This document shows positions 1 through 8,762 of a stretch of 64,000 nt of DNA, piece after piece. The notes beneath the pieces are model-generated. The model saw nothing but the letters and a program-made list of their open reading frames with translations, was not told the origin of the DNA and did not search any database. A program made the translations under genes and the position numbers. The stretch's first letter is position 1, and each line of letters opens with the position of its first letter. Source of the stretch: Lutimonas halocynthiae (GTDB lineage: Bacteria > Bacteroidota > Bacteroidia > Flavobacteriales > Flavobacteriaceae); the NCBI RefSeq assembly GCF_030409835.1, contig NZ_JAUFQO010000012.1, forward strand, positions 1-64,000, given 5' to 3'.

Positions 1-1930
1 TGAGAATGTGAAGCTTACTGCTTCTGGAGCAGATGGATATTCATGGAGCACTGGTGACAGTACTTCTGAGATCACAGTTAATCCTGATAAGACCACGACT
101 TATACGGTTTCAGTAACAGATGGTATCACAACAGATGAGGCTAAGGTAACGGTAACAGTTAATGAGGTAAATGCCGATGCAGGAAAAGATGTAACGATTA
201 CCGAGGGTGAAGAGGTTACCCTTACTGCATCCGGAGGAGATAGTTACTTGTGGACCAATGGCGAGACTACAGAAAGCATTACTGTTAGTCCTTCAGAATC
301 AACAGTATTTGAGGTTACAGTAAGCTCAAACGGTTGTGAGGATACAGATCAGGTTAAAGTAAACGTTAAGCCAAACATACCACCAGTAGTACCAGGAATA
401 AGTGAGAATCTAAGTATTTGTAAAGGTGAGAATGTGAAGCTTACTGCTTCTGGAGCAGATGGATATTCATGGAGCACTGGTGACAGTACTTCTGAGATCA
501 CAGTTAATCCTGATAAGACCACGACTTATACGGTTTCAGTAACAGATGGTATCACAACAGATGAGGCTAAGGTAACGGTAACCGTTAATGAAGTAATCGC
601 TAATGCTGGAAAAGATGTAACGATTGCCGAGGGTGAAGAGGTTATCCTTACAGCATCAGGAGGAGACACTTACCTCTGGAATACGGGAGAAACGAGTTCT
701 AGTATTACAGTGAGTCCGAAGGAGTCCAAAACATATAGCGTAACGGTTAGTTCAAATGGTTGCGAGGATACTGACCAAGTTAGCGTACGTGTAGAAACTA
801 ATGATCCTGAAATCATACCAGTAATAGCAGAATTAAGCAAAGATATTAGTATCTGTTCAGGAGAATCTGCAGTACTAACTGCAAATGGAGGGTCTACCTA
901 TTCTTGGAATACAGGAGCTAGTACATCAGAAATTACAGTAAGTCCAACAAAGACGACAATTTATACTGTTTCCGTAACAGATGGTATCACAACAGATGAG
1001 GCTGAAGTAACGGTAACGGTTAATGAGGTAAATGCCAATGCGGGTAAAGATGTGACAATCACCGAGGGTGAAGAGGTTATCCTTACAGCATCAGGAGGAG
1101 ATACTTATCTATGGACTACGGGAGAAACAACATCTAGCATCACCGTGAGTCCGAAGGAATCAGAAACATATGACGTAACAGTTAGTTCAAATGGTTGCGA
1201 GGATACAGACCAAGTTAGCGTACGTGTAAAGACTAATGATCCTGAAATCATACCAGTAATAGCAGAATTAAGCAAAGATATGAGCATCTGTTCAGGAGAA
1301 TCTGCAGTACTAACTGCAAATGGAGGGTCTACCTATTCTTGGAATACAGGAGCTAGTACATCAGAGATTACAGTAAGTCCAACAAAGACGACTACTTATA
1401 CTGTTTCAGTAACAGATGGCATCACAACTGATGAGGCTGAAGTAACGATAACAGTAAATGAGGTAAATGCCTATGCAGGAAAAGATGTAACGATCAGAGA
1501 GGGTGAAGAGGTTATCCTTACAGCATCAGGAGGAGACACTTACCTCTGGAATACGGGAGAAACAACATCTAGCATCACTGTGAGTCCGAAGGAATCAGAA
1601 ACATATGACGTAACGGTTAGTTCAAATGGTTGCGAGGATACGGACCAAGTTAGCGTACGTGTAGAGACTAATGATCCTGAAATCATACCAGTAATAGCAG
1701 AATTAAGCAAAGATATTAGTATCTGTTCAGGAGAATCTGCAGTATTAACTGCAAATGGAGGGTCTACCTATTCTTGGAATACAGGAGCTAGTACATCAGA
1801 AATTACAGTAAGTCCAACAAAGACGACTACTTATACTGTTTCAGTAACAGATGGTATCACAACAGATGAGGCTAAGGTAACAGTAACAGTTAATGAGGTA
1901 AATGCCGATGCAGGAAAAGATGTAACGATC
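1..1930 (+). repeat. Near-identical tandem DNA repeats inside the surface-protein gene (435- and 426-bp periods)
   Basis: Bases 1-156 recur without change at 427-582 (period 426). Units beginning with atgatcctga lie at 801, 1236 and 1671, an exact 435-bp spacing (145 codons), and differ at only a few positions. Periods are multiples of three, so gain or loss of a unit keeps frame. Modules downstream of about 1930 are more diverged at DNA level, so the upstream units look recently duplicated or homogenised. Confidence 0.9.
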
Positions 1931-3043
1931 AGAGAGGGTGAAAGCACAAAGTTAACTGCAAACGGAGGAAATTCTTACCAATGGAGTACTGGTGAGAATG
2001 CAAAAAGTATAATAGTAACGCCACATCAAACAACAGAGTATGAAGTTGAAGTTAAAAAAAACGGATGCATTTCATTTGACACTGTAAGAGTTAATGTAAT
2101 ACCTCTTGAGAATTCAAGCTTTACTGTTTCGGCTGGTAATGATATTAGTATTTGTCCAGGGGAAAATGTTAGTCTTTCAGCATCAGGAGGATCGATTTTT
2201 AAATGGAATACAGGAGCTTCAAGTAAGTCAATAAATGTTAGTCCTAAAACAACGACAACTTATGCTGTGGAGGTTTCAGATGGCAAGAATAAGGCTACTG
2301 CAGAGGTAACTGTAGAAATTCATAACGTTGATGCTACTATCGGAGAGAATAGAACAATTGATAGAGGTGATCCAGTCACTTTAACAGCGGGTGGAGGCGA
2401 ACAATATGAATGGAGCAATGGTTCAACATCAAAATCAATAACTATAAGCCCTCTAGAGACTAAAATATATTCTGTAACAGTTTTTAAAAATGGATGTCAG
2501 GATACGGCGAACGTACAAGTTACTGTCAATAAAGAAAATGATAATTTAGATTTTACGCCACCGGTTGCTGATGCGGGATCTGATGTTACAATTTGCTTAG
2601 GAGAAAGTACGGTTTTAGAGGTAAAGGGAGCCGGTTCTTTTCTTTGGAGTACAGGTGACAAAACTACATCTGTTAAGGTGAGCCCTAAAAGAACGACTAC
2701 TTATGAGGTTCAGGCTCAAAACGGAGATGTTACGGTTACGGATACAATTGTTGTATATGTTGAATCTTGCCCTGAAACGAACGATGAAGTAGCTGATTTA
2801 AAACTGGTTGTTTATCCAAATCCATCAAATGGATTAGTCACTATAGATATTAAAGGAGCTGAAAAATCACTTGAGTTGGAACTCTTCGATATGAATGGAA
2901 GGTTGATCCATAAGGAAAAAATTGACGCAAGGTATCAGCAGATAAATAAAGAAGTAGATCTTTCAAGATTACCCAAAGGAATGTATCTCCTTCGTTTATA
3001 TAATATCGAGCAAAATGTTGTAAGTAAAATATTACTCGTTTAA
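2..3043 (+). CDS. T9SS-exported surface protein with tandem Ig/PKD-like repeats (5' end outside window)
   Basis: The reading frame is open from the left edge, so the true start and signal peptide lie upstream. About 1013 residues are visible. They consist of repeated ~70-residue modules with the pattern SICxGE..LTASGG..Y.WSTG..T..I.VSP..TTTY.V.V, typical of Bacteroidota extracellular Ig/PKD-like folds. Modules alternate in pairs, giving a ~145-residue super-repeat. The C-terminus has a clear T9SS type A sorting domain: VVYPNPSNG, then LFDMNGR, then LPKGMYLLRLY, ending KILLV. T9SS cargo crosses the outer membrane and is attached to the surface or released. No catalytic motif is visible in this part; an enzyme domain could lie upstream. 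Inferred role: adhesin, or stalk of a larger surface enzyme. A hairpin terminator follows. The next gene encodes a protein with the same modules. Confidence 0.9.
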   Translation, partial: ENVKLTASGADGYSWSTGDSTSEITVNPDKTTTYTVSVTDGITTDEAKVTVTVNEVNADAGKDVTITEGEEVTLTASGGDSYLWTNGETTESITVSPSESTVFEVTVSSNGCEDTDQVKVNVKPNIPPVVPGISENLSICKGENVKLTASGADGYSWSTGDSTSEITVNPDKTTTYTVSVTDGITTDEAKVTVTVNEVIANAGKDVTIAEGEEVILTASGGDTYLWNTGETSSSITVSPKESKTYSVTVSSNGCEDTDQVSVRVETNDPEIIPVIAELSKDISICSGESAVLTANGGSTYSWNTGASTSEITVSPTKTTIYTVSVTDGITTDEAEVTVTVNEVNANAGKDVTITEGEEVILTASGGDTYLWTTGETTSSITVSPKESETYDVTVSSNGCEDTDQVSVRVKTNDPEIIPVIAELSKDMSICSGESAVLTANGGSTYSWNTGASTSEITVSPTKTTTYTVSVTDGITTDEAEVTITVNEVNAYAGKDVTIREGEEVILTASGGDTYLWNTGETTSSITVSPKESETYDVTVSSNGCEDTDQVSVRVETNDPEIIPVIAELSKDISICSGESAVLTANGGSTYSWNTGASTSEITVSPTKTTTYTVSVTDGITTDEAKVTVTVNEVNADAGKDVTIREGESTKLTANGGNSYQWSTGENAKSIIVTPHQTTEYEVEVKKNGCISFDTVRVNVIPLENSSFTVSAGNDISICPGENVSLSASGGSIFKWNTGASSKSINVSPKTTTTYAVEVSDGKNKATAEVTVEIHNVDATIGENRTIDRGDPVTLTAGGGEQYEWSNGSTSKSITISPLETKIYSVTVFKNGCQDTANVQVTVNKENDNLDFTPPVADAGSDVTICLGESTVLEVKGAGSFLWSTGDKTTSVKVSPKRTTTYEVQAQNGDVTVTDTIVVYVESCPETNDEVADLKLVVYPNPSNGLVTIDIKGAEKSLELELFDMNGRLIHKEKIDARYQQINKEVDLSRLPKGMYLLRLYNIEQNVVSKILLV

Positions 3044-3061
3044 AATCGCTTTAAATTATTT

Positions 3062-3094
3062 AAAATGCCATCATTTTTGATGGCATTTTTTTTT
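3062..3094 (+). terminator. Rho-independent terminator after the repeat surface protein
   Basis: A 9-bp stem (aatgccatc, 3064-3072, with gatggcatt, 3079-3087) and a 6-nt loop are followed by an uninterrupted T run to 3094, starting about 20 bases after the stop codon. Confidence 0.85.
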
Positions 3095-3270
3095 GTTTAT
3101 AAATAAGCCATGTTGAGTTTTACAATATAATCTAAAATCCTTCGTTTTATTATGCACTGAACATCGAAACCCTTTGAATTTTGGTGTAAGTCTCCCTGAA
3201 TTTAGCAATAAAAAATAATGCATAGAAATTATGCTATGGAATATTATTGTCATTAATGGAAAGTAACACT

Positions 3271-6200
3271 ATGAAGATTAAACTTATTATACTCTATCTG
3301 TTTTTATATTCCTTTGGGGCTTATGCACAGGAAACTCCTCCGGTTTTATCTAATTTCCGAATTGAGAATGATCAGCGAAACAGGGTGTATTTTGATAGCG
3401 GTCAGCCAATCAAAGGATCCAACGTTGTTGGGTTTAAAATTTCTGGGAATTCATTAATTGGTATAAATATTAATTCTGGTCAAACTACAGGCCATTATTT
3501 TTCTGTCTCGAAACCTTTTACTTTTTGGGATAATAATACGATTCGTTATGAAGGAGGAAGCAATTTATCAGATGTTAATTCTAACCTTCTTAACAATTTC
3601 ACTTTAAAATATATTTCAAATAACATTAATGAGCCGATAGGGAATGGGAAAATATTTTATGTTTCTGTTAATGGTCTCGATTCAAATAGTGGTTTAGAGT
3701 TATCGCAAGCTTGGAGGACTATCAGGAAAGCCGCAGAGAAGGCCAGAGAAGGAGATGTTGTCTATATTGAAGCCGGAGATTATGGAAATGAATATGTAAT
3801 TATAAAAAATAGTGGAACAAATAAAAATCCAATTAAATTTATTGGATTTGAAAATACGCCAGGCGATCGCCCCATATTGAATCGGTCACAAACCACATCT
3901 TTTTCCCCTAATAAAATGCCTTATATCCACTCCATAAGTTTGGATGGAAACGGTATTAACTTATCTGGAAGAAAAAATATCATTATCAAGAATATCCAGG
4001 TTGAAGGTTATAATGATGGCATTGTTTTGAGATCAGATGCGAGTTATAATGTTCTCGACAATGTCTATGCTAAAGGTGCTAAAAGAATGGCTATTAACGG
4101 TTTTTCAAAAGGGTCTATTAGTAATACATACCGATCTGTCTATCTTGCTAACACATCTGCTGTAGGAATAAGAATCTCTGGAGAAAGGCATTTAATTGAG
4201 GATTTTTATGTTTCTTCTAATGGTGTGAAAAGTATGGATTATTATATTTCTTTATATGGTGGACATACAGGTACAGGGAACATCGTTCGAAATAGTTCAG
4301 TTGTACGGGATCCTAGAGATTCTCATACCGGACATGGTATTTCTGTTAAAGCAGAAGGTTATCCACTAGAACATACATTAATTGAAAATTGTCAAATACA
4401 AGATGTAGGACAAGGAATAGAGTTAAGACATCATCAAGTAAAATATACTATTGTCAGGAATGTTACAGCAACTGGAAATAGAAATTCAACTTCAAATTTA
4501 ATTACATTTCGGGATGACACTAGTGATAATGTAGTAGAAAATTGTACTGCTAAAGGTGTTTATGAAGGTATTCGTTTTCTCATGAATAAAGGAGAAGATT
4601 TAGGAATCCAGGGAGGTGGTCACCGCAATAAAATTATCAATTCAATTTTTGATAATTGTCGATACAATATCACAGTGAATGGTTTAGGAGGGACCCCACT
4701 TGAAAGTACTTTTAATGAGTTTCTAAATTGCACATTTTATAACTCGGATTATATGTTTGCGCTGCCTATTTCATATGGGAAGACAAATAAATTCATCAAT
4801 TGCATTATAGATAAGGTTAAAAAGAATGTCTATGGAAATGGTAAATTATCCGCTGAATTTAATTACTCTAATTTTTATCAAAGCTTTTCAAAACCAGCCG
4901 GGTTAAGTAATATGTCAAAAAATCCAAATTTTGAAAATTCTGAAAAAAGCAATTTTAGATTAAAGGAGAACAGTGAGTTAATCGATAAGGGTTTAAAATT
5001 GAAGGAAGTAAAAGTTGATTATGACGGGAATCATCGACCGCAGGGAAATGGCTTAGATATAGGTGCATTTGAGTACAATGACTCTTCCACTTCTTATATC
5101 GACCCTAACGCAGGACCTGATCAGTCGATTTGTAGAGGAGAACAAGTTACTTTAGTCGCAAGTGGCGGAAGCAGTTATAAATGGAGTACTGGGCAAACAA
5201 CTAAACAGATTGAGGTAAGTCCTGAGTCTACAACTATTTACACAGTAGTTGTAAATAGCGGAAATGCTAGCGGTTCTGATGAGGTTACGATAAATGTAGT
5301 TGATATTCAGGCTGATGCTGGTCAGGATAGAAATATCACTAAAGGAGATGAAATTACCTTGACAGCAAGTGGCGCAAAAAATTATATATGGAGTAATGGA
5401 ATGACAGGTAGTAGAATTTCTGTTAGCCCGGATGAAACAACTGTTTATACTGTTACTGCAAGCGAGGGTGATTGTCAATCTACTGATGAAATTACCGTAA
5501 CGGTTAGTGATAAAGTTCAGGTTGACACACCGACTGTGGTTGCCAATGCCGGACTAGACCGTACTATTTGTAATGGCGAAACTGTAGTTTTATCTGCAAG
5601 TGGAGGTTCCTCATATTTATGGAGTACAGGAGCACGTACAAAAAGTATCGAAGTTAGCCCGAATGAATCTAATAAGTATGTTGTCACGGTATCAGAGGGT
5701 TCAGTTACTGATACTGATGAAGTTTTGGTAGAGGTAATTTCAGTTAAGGCCAATGCAGGAAATGATGTAAGTATCAATCAAGGTGAGTCTGTAAAACTTT
5801 CGGCATCTGGGGGTACTGACTATTTGTGGAGTAATGGAGCCAGAACAAGTAGTATTGTCGTGCAACCTTCAAATACTCAGATTTATTCTGTTCAAGTAAG
5901 CAATGGAAATTGTTCAGATGAAGATAAAGTTGAGGTTAAGGTTTTACAACAAATACTTAATCCAAGTTCAAGTGTTATAGATGCAGGAGAGGACCAAACG
6001 ATATGCTTTGGAGAATCTCTTACACTCAATGCCCAAGGAGCTAATAATTATCAATGGAGTACTGGTGAAAGTGGTAATCAAATAGTTGTAAACCCTCTCA
6101 GAACCGAAACATATAATGTTACAACAGTATTAAATGGTGTGACTATATCAGATTCAATAACTATCACTGTCGAAAATTGCGATTCAGATTCAGCGGATGA

Positions 6201-6465
6201 CAATTCCTTTGAAGGCGATTTGAGCATACAGTTATTCCCTAATCCAACATCTGGGATAATCAAAATTCAAACATCTACTGTTAATTCAGATACAGACATG
6301 CATCTTATTAATATGAATGGAAAAATATTATACCAGGAAACCTTAAAATCTCAACAAGGAAATTTCGGGAAACAACTTGATCTTTCGAATTATACAAAGG
6401 GGATCTATTTTCTTAGATTTTTTAGTGATCAGGAACAATTGGTTAAAAAGATTGTACTTATATAA
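3271..6465 (+). CDS. Secreted parallel beta-helix protein with Ig-like repeats and T9SS sorting domain
   Basis: I place the start at the ATG at 3271 because it gives a clean signal peptide (MKIKLIILYLFLYSFGAYAQ); an in-frame TTG at 3247 and ATG at 3256 would only add a polar extension. The product is 1064 residues. From about residue 124 comes FYVSVNGLDSNSG, the typical opening of right-handed beta-helix (DUF1565/pectate-lyase-like) domains, followed by helix coils with many N-rich turns and ending near GLDIGAFEY (residues ~600-608). From ~611 there are several Ig/PKD-like modules (SICRGE...YKWSTG) like those of the upstream gene. A T9SS type A domain begins near residue 988 (LFPNPTSG...LINMNGK...YTKGIYFLRF). 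Beta-helix proteins of this type are often polysaccharide lyases or glycan-binding proteins; I see no diagnostic catalytic residues, so substrate is unknown. Confidence 0.9.
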   Translation: MKIKLIILYLFLYSFGAYAQETPPVLSNFRIENDQRNRVYFDSGQPIKGSNVVGFKISGNSLIGININSGQTTGHYFSVSKPFTFWDNNTIRYEGGSNLSDVNSNLLNNFTLKYISNNINEPIGNGKIFYVSVNGLDSNSGLELSQAWRTIRKAAEKAREGDVVYIEAGDYGNEYVIIKNSGTNKNPIKFIGFENTPGDRPILNRSQTTSFSPNKMPYIHSISLDGNGINLSGRKNIIIKNIQVEGYNDGIVLRSDASYNVLDNVYAKGAKRMAINGFSKGSISNTYRSVYLANTSAVGIRISGERHLIEDFYVSSNGVKSMDYYISLYGGHTGTGNIVRNSSVVRDPRDSHTGHGISVKAEGYPLEHTLIENCQIQDVGQGIELRHHQVKYTIVRNVTATGNRNSTSNLITFRDDTSDNVVENCTAKGVYEGIRFLMNKGEDLGIQGGGHRNKIINSIFDNCRYNITVNGLGGTPLESTFNEFLNCTFYNSDYMFALPISYGKTNKFINCIIDKVKKNVYGNGKLSAEFNYSNFYQSFSKPAGLSNMSKNPNFENSEKSNFRLKENSELIDKGLKLKEVKVDYDGNHRPQGNGLDIGAFEYNDSSTSYIDPNAGPDQSICRGEQVTLVASGGSSYKWSTGQTTKQIEVSPESTTIYTVVVNSGNASGSDEVTINVVDIQADAGQDRNITKGDEITLTASGAKNYIWSNGMTGSRISVSPDETTVYTVTASEGDCQSTDEITVTVSDKVQVDTPTVVANAGLDRTICNGETVVLSASGGSSYLWSTGARTKSIEVSPNESNKYVVTVSEGSVTDTDEVLVEVISVKANAGNDVSINQGESVKLSASGGTDYLWSNGARTSSIVVQPSNTQIYSVQVSNGNCSDEDKVEVKVLQQILNPSSSVIDAGEDQTICFGESLTLNAQGANNYQWSTGESGNQIVVNPLRTETYNVTTVLNGVTISDSITITVENCDSDSADDNSFEGDLSIQLFPNPTSGIIKIQTSTVNSDTDMHLINMNGKILYQETLKSQQGNFGKQLDLSNYTKGIYFLRFFSDQEQLVKKIVLI

Positions 6466-6956
6466 TTACACCAGAGACTTTATTAATACGTTGATTATTT
6501 TTTTGACCGATGTGTTGTTGATTCAAGAATTTGAATAGTGGTTTTTGAGTGTTAATATAGCTTGAAAAAAATTGCATTACTGATGGCAATTTACCAGATA
6601 ATAAACCGTTATAGGATTAATTATCTCAAATATGAGAAATTGAATATATAGAAAACAAAATTTAGCTTAATAGATTCCCCTATGAAAATCAATTTGAAGA
6701 ATATTCAAAAAGGTATTCGAAACTACATGTCAAATGACACGATATTACATTGATTCTAATCAATAATCGTATCAGTATTTTATACTGATAATTCGTCATT
6801 TTTAATTATTCGGAGGATTTATTTATGTTATTTTTGGCTCTTTCTTTTTTAAAGGAAATGAGCTATTTATTTTTGAACTTGGTCATATGAATTGTGACTG
6901 AGAACGGCGAAGCCGTAGCTGATTATTAGGATGATGAATAATAAAAATAATAAGAT
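6466..6956 (+). other. AT-rich leader region of the polysaccharide locus with two adjoining hairpins
   Basis: No gene of normal size is seen in this 491-base gap. It holds two abutting inverted repeats. The first, at 6739-6770, has outer acgat/atcgt and inner attgatt/aatcaat. The second, at 6770-6790, is tatcagtat/atactgata with a 3-base loop. Two TAnnTTTG boxes (6829-6836, 6868-6875) are candidate promoters for the locus. A short hairpin (acggc-gaa-gccgt, 6904-6916) lies in the expected leader. A 9-codon mini-ORF (6931-6960) starts ATGATGAA and overlaps the first gene by ATGA. Confidence 0.5.
6829..6836 (+). promoter_or_regulatory. Candidate -7 promoter box of the polysaccharide operon
   Basis: The octamer tatttttg matches the Bacteroidota -7 consensus TAnnTTTG. 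It lies about 120 bases before the first gene. No convincing -33 box was found, and a second match occurs at 6868-6875, so which one is used is uncertain. Confidence 0.35.
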
Positions 6957-7940
6957 ATGAAAAATTTTGGGCTCATTGGAGTTGGCGGATACGTAGCCGT
7001 GAGGCATTTGCGAGCAATTAAGGAAACCAATAATAATTTACTGGTCGCTTTAGATAAATTTGATAGTGTTGGGATAATGGATAGTTTTTTTCCTGATGCT
7101 TCATTTTTTGTTGAATTTGAAAGGTTTGATCGCCATGTAGAGAAGCTTAAGCGAAAGAAACATGTTGATTTGGATTATATAAGTATTTGTACTCCAAATT
7201 ATTTACATGATTCACATATCAGAATGGCATTAAGAAGTGGGGCACATGCTATTTGTGAAAAACCTCTTGTTTTAAACCCTTGGAATTTAGATGCGCTGGC
7301 AGATATTGAAAATGAATATGAAAAAAAGGTAAATACAATCTTACAATTAAGATTGCATCCAAGTATCATAGCCTTAAAGGAAAAAATAGATAATGGTCCT
7401 AAGGATAAAATTTATGATGTAGATCTTACCTATTTGACCTCAAGAGGTAATTGGTATTTTACGTCATGGAAAGGTGATGTGACTAAATCTGGTGGAATTG
7501 CATCAAATATTGGTATTCATTTTTATGATATGTTATCCTGGGTATTTGGAGATGTAAAATCAAATAAGGTGCATTTGCATGCACATGATAGGGCCTCTGG
7601 ATTATTGGAATTCGAAAAGGCAAGAGTCAGATGGTTCCTCTCAATTAATTATGACGTATTACCGGAAAAAATAAAAGAAAAAGGCCAGACAACTTATAGG
7701 TCTATAACTGTCAATGGTGAAGAAATAGAATTCAGTGATGGATTTTTCGATCTGCATACACTGAGTTATGAGAATATTGTAAAAGGTGAAGGATTTGGTC
7801 TTAAAGATGCGAGGCAATCAATTGAGATTGTTCATGATATTCGAACAGCTGAAGTCCAACCTTTAACAGGTGATTATCATCCGATGGCAAAACTTCCATT
7901 AAACAATCATCCGTTTAAAAACGGAAGTAGTTCCTTTTAA
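6957..7940 (+). CDS. wlbA: UDP-GlcNAc(A) 3-dehydrogenase-like oxidoreductase (WlbA/WbpB family)
   Basis: A Gfo/Idh/MocA-type NAD-dependent oxidoreductase of 327 residues, the usual length. The N-terminal Rossmann motif has the WlbA-like form GVGGYVAVRHLRAIK, followed by DKFDSVGI, SICTPNYLHD, the family EKP motif (CEKPLVLNPWN, ~residues 99-109) and LQLRLHPS. These match WlbA/WbpB, which oxidise the 3-OH of UDP-GlcNAc-uronic acid on the way to 2,3-diamino-uronic acids. This is the first gene of the polysaccharide operon. The other steps of that route (6-dehydrogenase, aminotransferase, N-acetyltransferase, epimerase) are not in the window, so they must be encoded elsewhere or the product is different. 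Family assignment is firm; exact substrate is inferred. Confidence 0.88.
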   Translation: MKNFGLIGVGGYVAVRHLRAIKETNNNLLVALDKFDSVGIMDSFFPDASFFVEFERFDRHVEKLKRKKHVDLDYISICTPNYLHDSHIRMALRSGAHAICEKPLVLNPWNLDALADIENEYEKKVNTILQLRLHPSIIALKEKIDNGPKDKIYDVDLTYLTSRGNWYFTSWKGDVTKSGGIASNIGIHFYDMLSWVFGDVKSNKVHLHAHDRASGLLEFEKARVRWFLSINYDVLPEKIKEKGQTTYRSITVNGEEIEFSDGFFDLHTLSYENIVKGEGFGLKDARQSIEIVHDIRTAEVQPLTGDYHPMAKLPLNNHPFKNGSSSF

Positions 7941-7966
7941 TAAAATAACTAATTAAATAAATTTTT

Positions 7967-8752
7967 ATGAAAACAGTAATTCTAGCGGGTGGATTCGGAA
8001 CTCGATTAAGCGAAGAAACAGGTGTGCGTCCAAAACCTTTAGTCGAAATTGGTGGTATGCCAATTATCTGGCATATAATGAAAATGTATTCTCACTATGG
8101 TCACAATGATTTTATTATCTGTTGTGGGTATAAGGGCCATATGATTAAAGAATTCTTTGCAGATTATTTTTTAAGGCATTCGGATGTTACATTCGATATA
8201 AAGAATAATAAAATGAAAATCCATACTAACGCTATCGAACCATGGCAAGTTACCCTAATTGATACAGGTGAGAACAGTATGACTGGAGGTAGAATTAAAC
8301 GGATTAAAGAATATGTGGGGAATGAAACTTTCTTCTTAACCTATGGAGATGGTGTAAGCGATGTGAATTTTAAGGAGTTATTAGATTTTCACAACGAAAG
8401 AAAAGCATTTGCCACTTTGACTGCAGTTCAGCAACCAGGTAGGTATGGAGCTTTTAATCTTGAGGATAAGAATGATAAAATCACTCATTTTAGAGAAAAA
8501 CCAAAAGGAGATGGTCATGAAACCGCTTGGATTAACGGTGGATTTTTCGTTTTAGAACCAGAAATATTTGATTATATTGAAGGCGACGATACTACTTGGG
8601 AAAGAGAACCTATGGAAGCTTTAGCAAAAGAAAAGCAATTGAATGCTTTTAAACATGAAGGCTATTGGCAAAGTATGGACTCATTGAGAGACAGAACAGT
8701 ATTAGAGCAAATTTGGAGAGAAGGTAATCCGCTTTGGAAAAAATGGTCATAA
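7967..8752 (+). CDS. rfbF: Glucose-1-phosphate cytidylyltransferase
   Basis: This enzyme makes CDP-glucose from CTP and glucose-1-phosphate. The 261-residue length is typical for RfbF. The N-terminal nucleotide-binding loop GGFGTRLSEETG is followed by RPKPLVEIGG, then TYGDGVSDV, the metal-binding aspartate region, and INGGFFV. It is followed by the CDP-glucose 4,6-dehydratase gene after only 10 bases, the classical pair that commits glucose to CDP-6-deoxyhexose synthesis. The start is the only sensible ATG, 26 bases after the previous stop. Confidence 0.95.
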   Translation: MKTVILAGGFGTRLSEETGVRPKPLVEIGGMPIIWHIMKMYSHYGHNDFIICCGYKGHMIKEFFADYFLRHSDVTFDIKNNKMKIHTNAIEPWQVTLIDTGENSMTGGRIKRIKEYVGNETFFLTYGDGVSDVNFKELLDFHNERKAFATLTAVQQPGRYGAFNLEDKNDKITHFREKPKGDGHETAWINGGFFVLEPEIFDYIEGDDTTWEREPMEALAKEKQLNAFKHEGYWQSMDSLRDRTVLEQIWREGNPLWKKWS

Positions 8753-8762
8753 AACAAGTTAT

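Noticed and set aside
1105-1287. Minus-strand reading frames inside the repeat genes (also 5152-5777, 37879-41036)
   Set aside because: They are mirror frames caused by repetitive, stop-poor coding DNA on the plus strand; they have no signal, domain or independent spacing.
1-1930. CRISPR-like or transposon repeat array
   Set aside because: Repeats are long, in frame and protein-coding with no spacers or terminal inverted repeats.
6825-6890. 21-residue hydrophobic frame preceded by ggagga
   Set aside because: Very short; Shine-Dalgarno strings carry little weight in Bacteroidota and the segment overlaps candidate promoter boxes.
6904-6924. ops/JUMPstart-like element (gccgtagctgatt)
   Set aside because: Two of eleven fixed positions differ from the enterobacterial ops sequence, and RfaH/ops control is not established in Bacteroidota; kept only as a hairpin.
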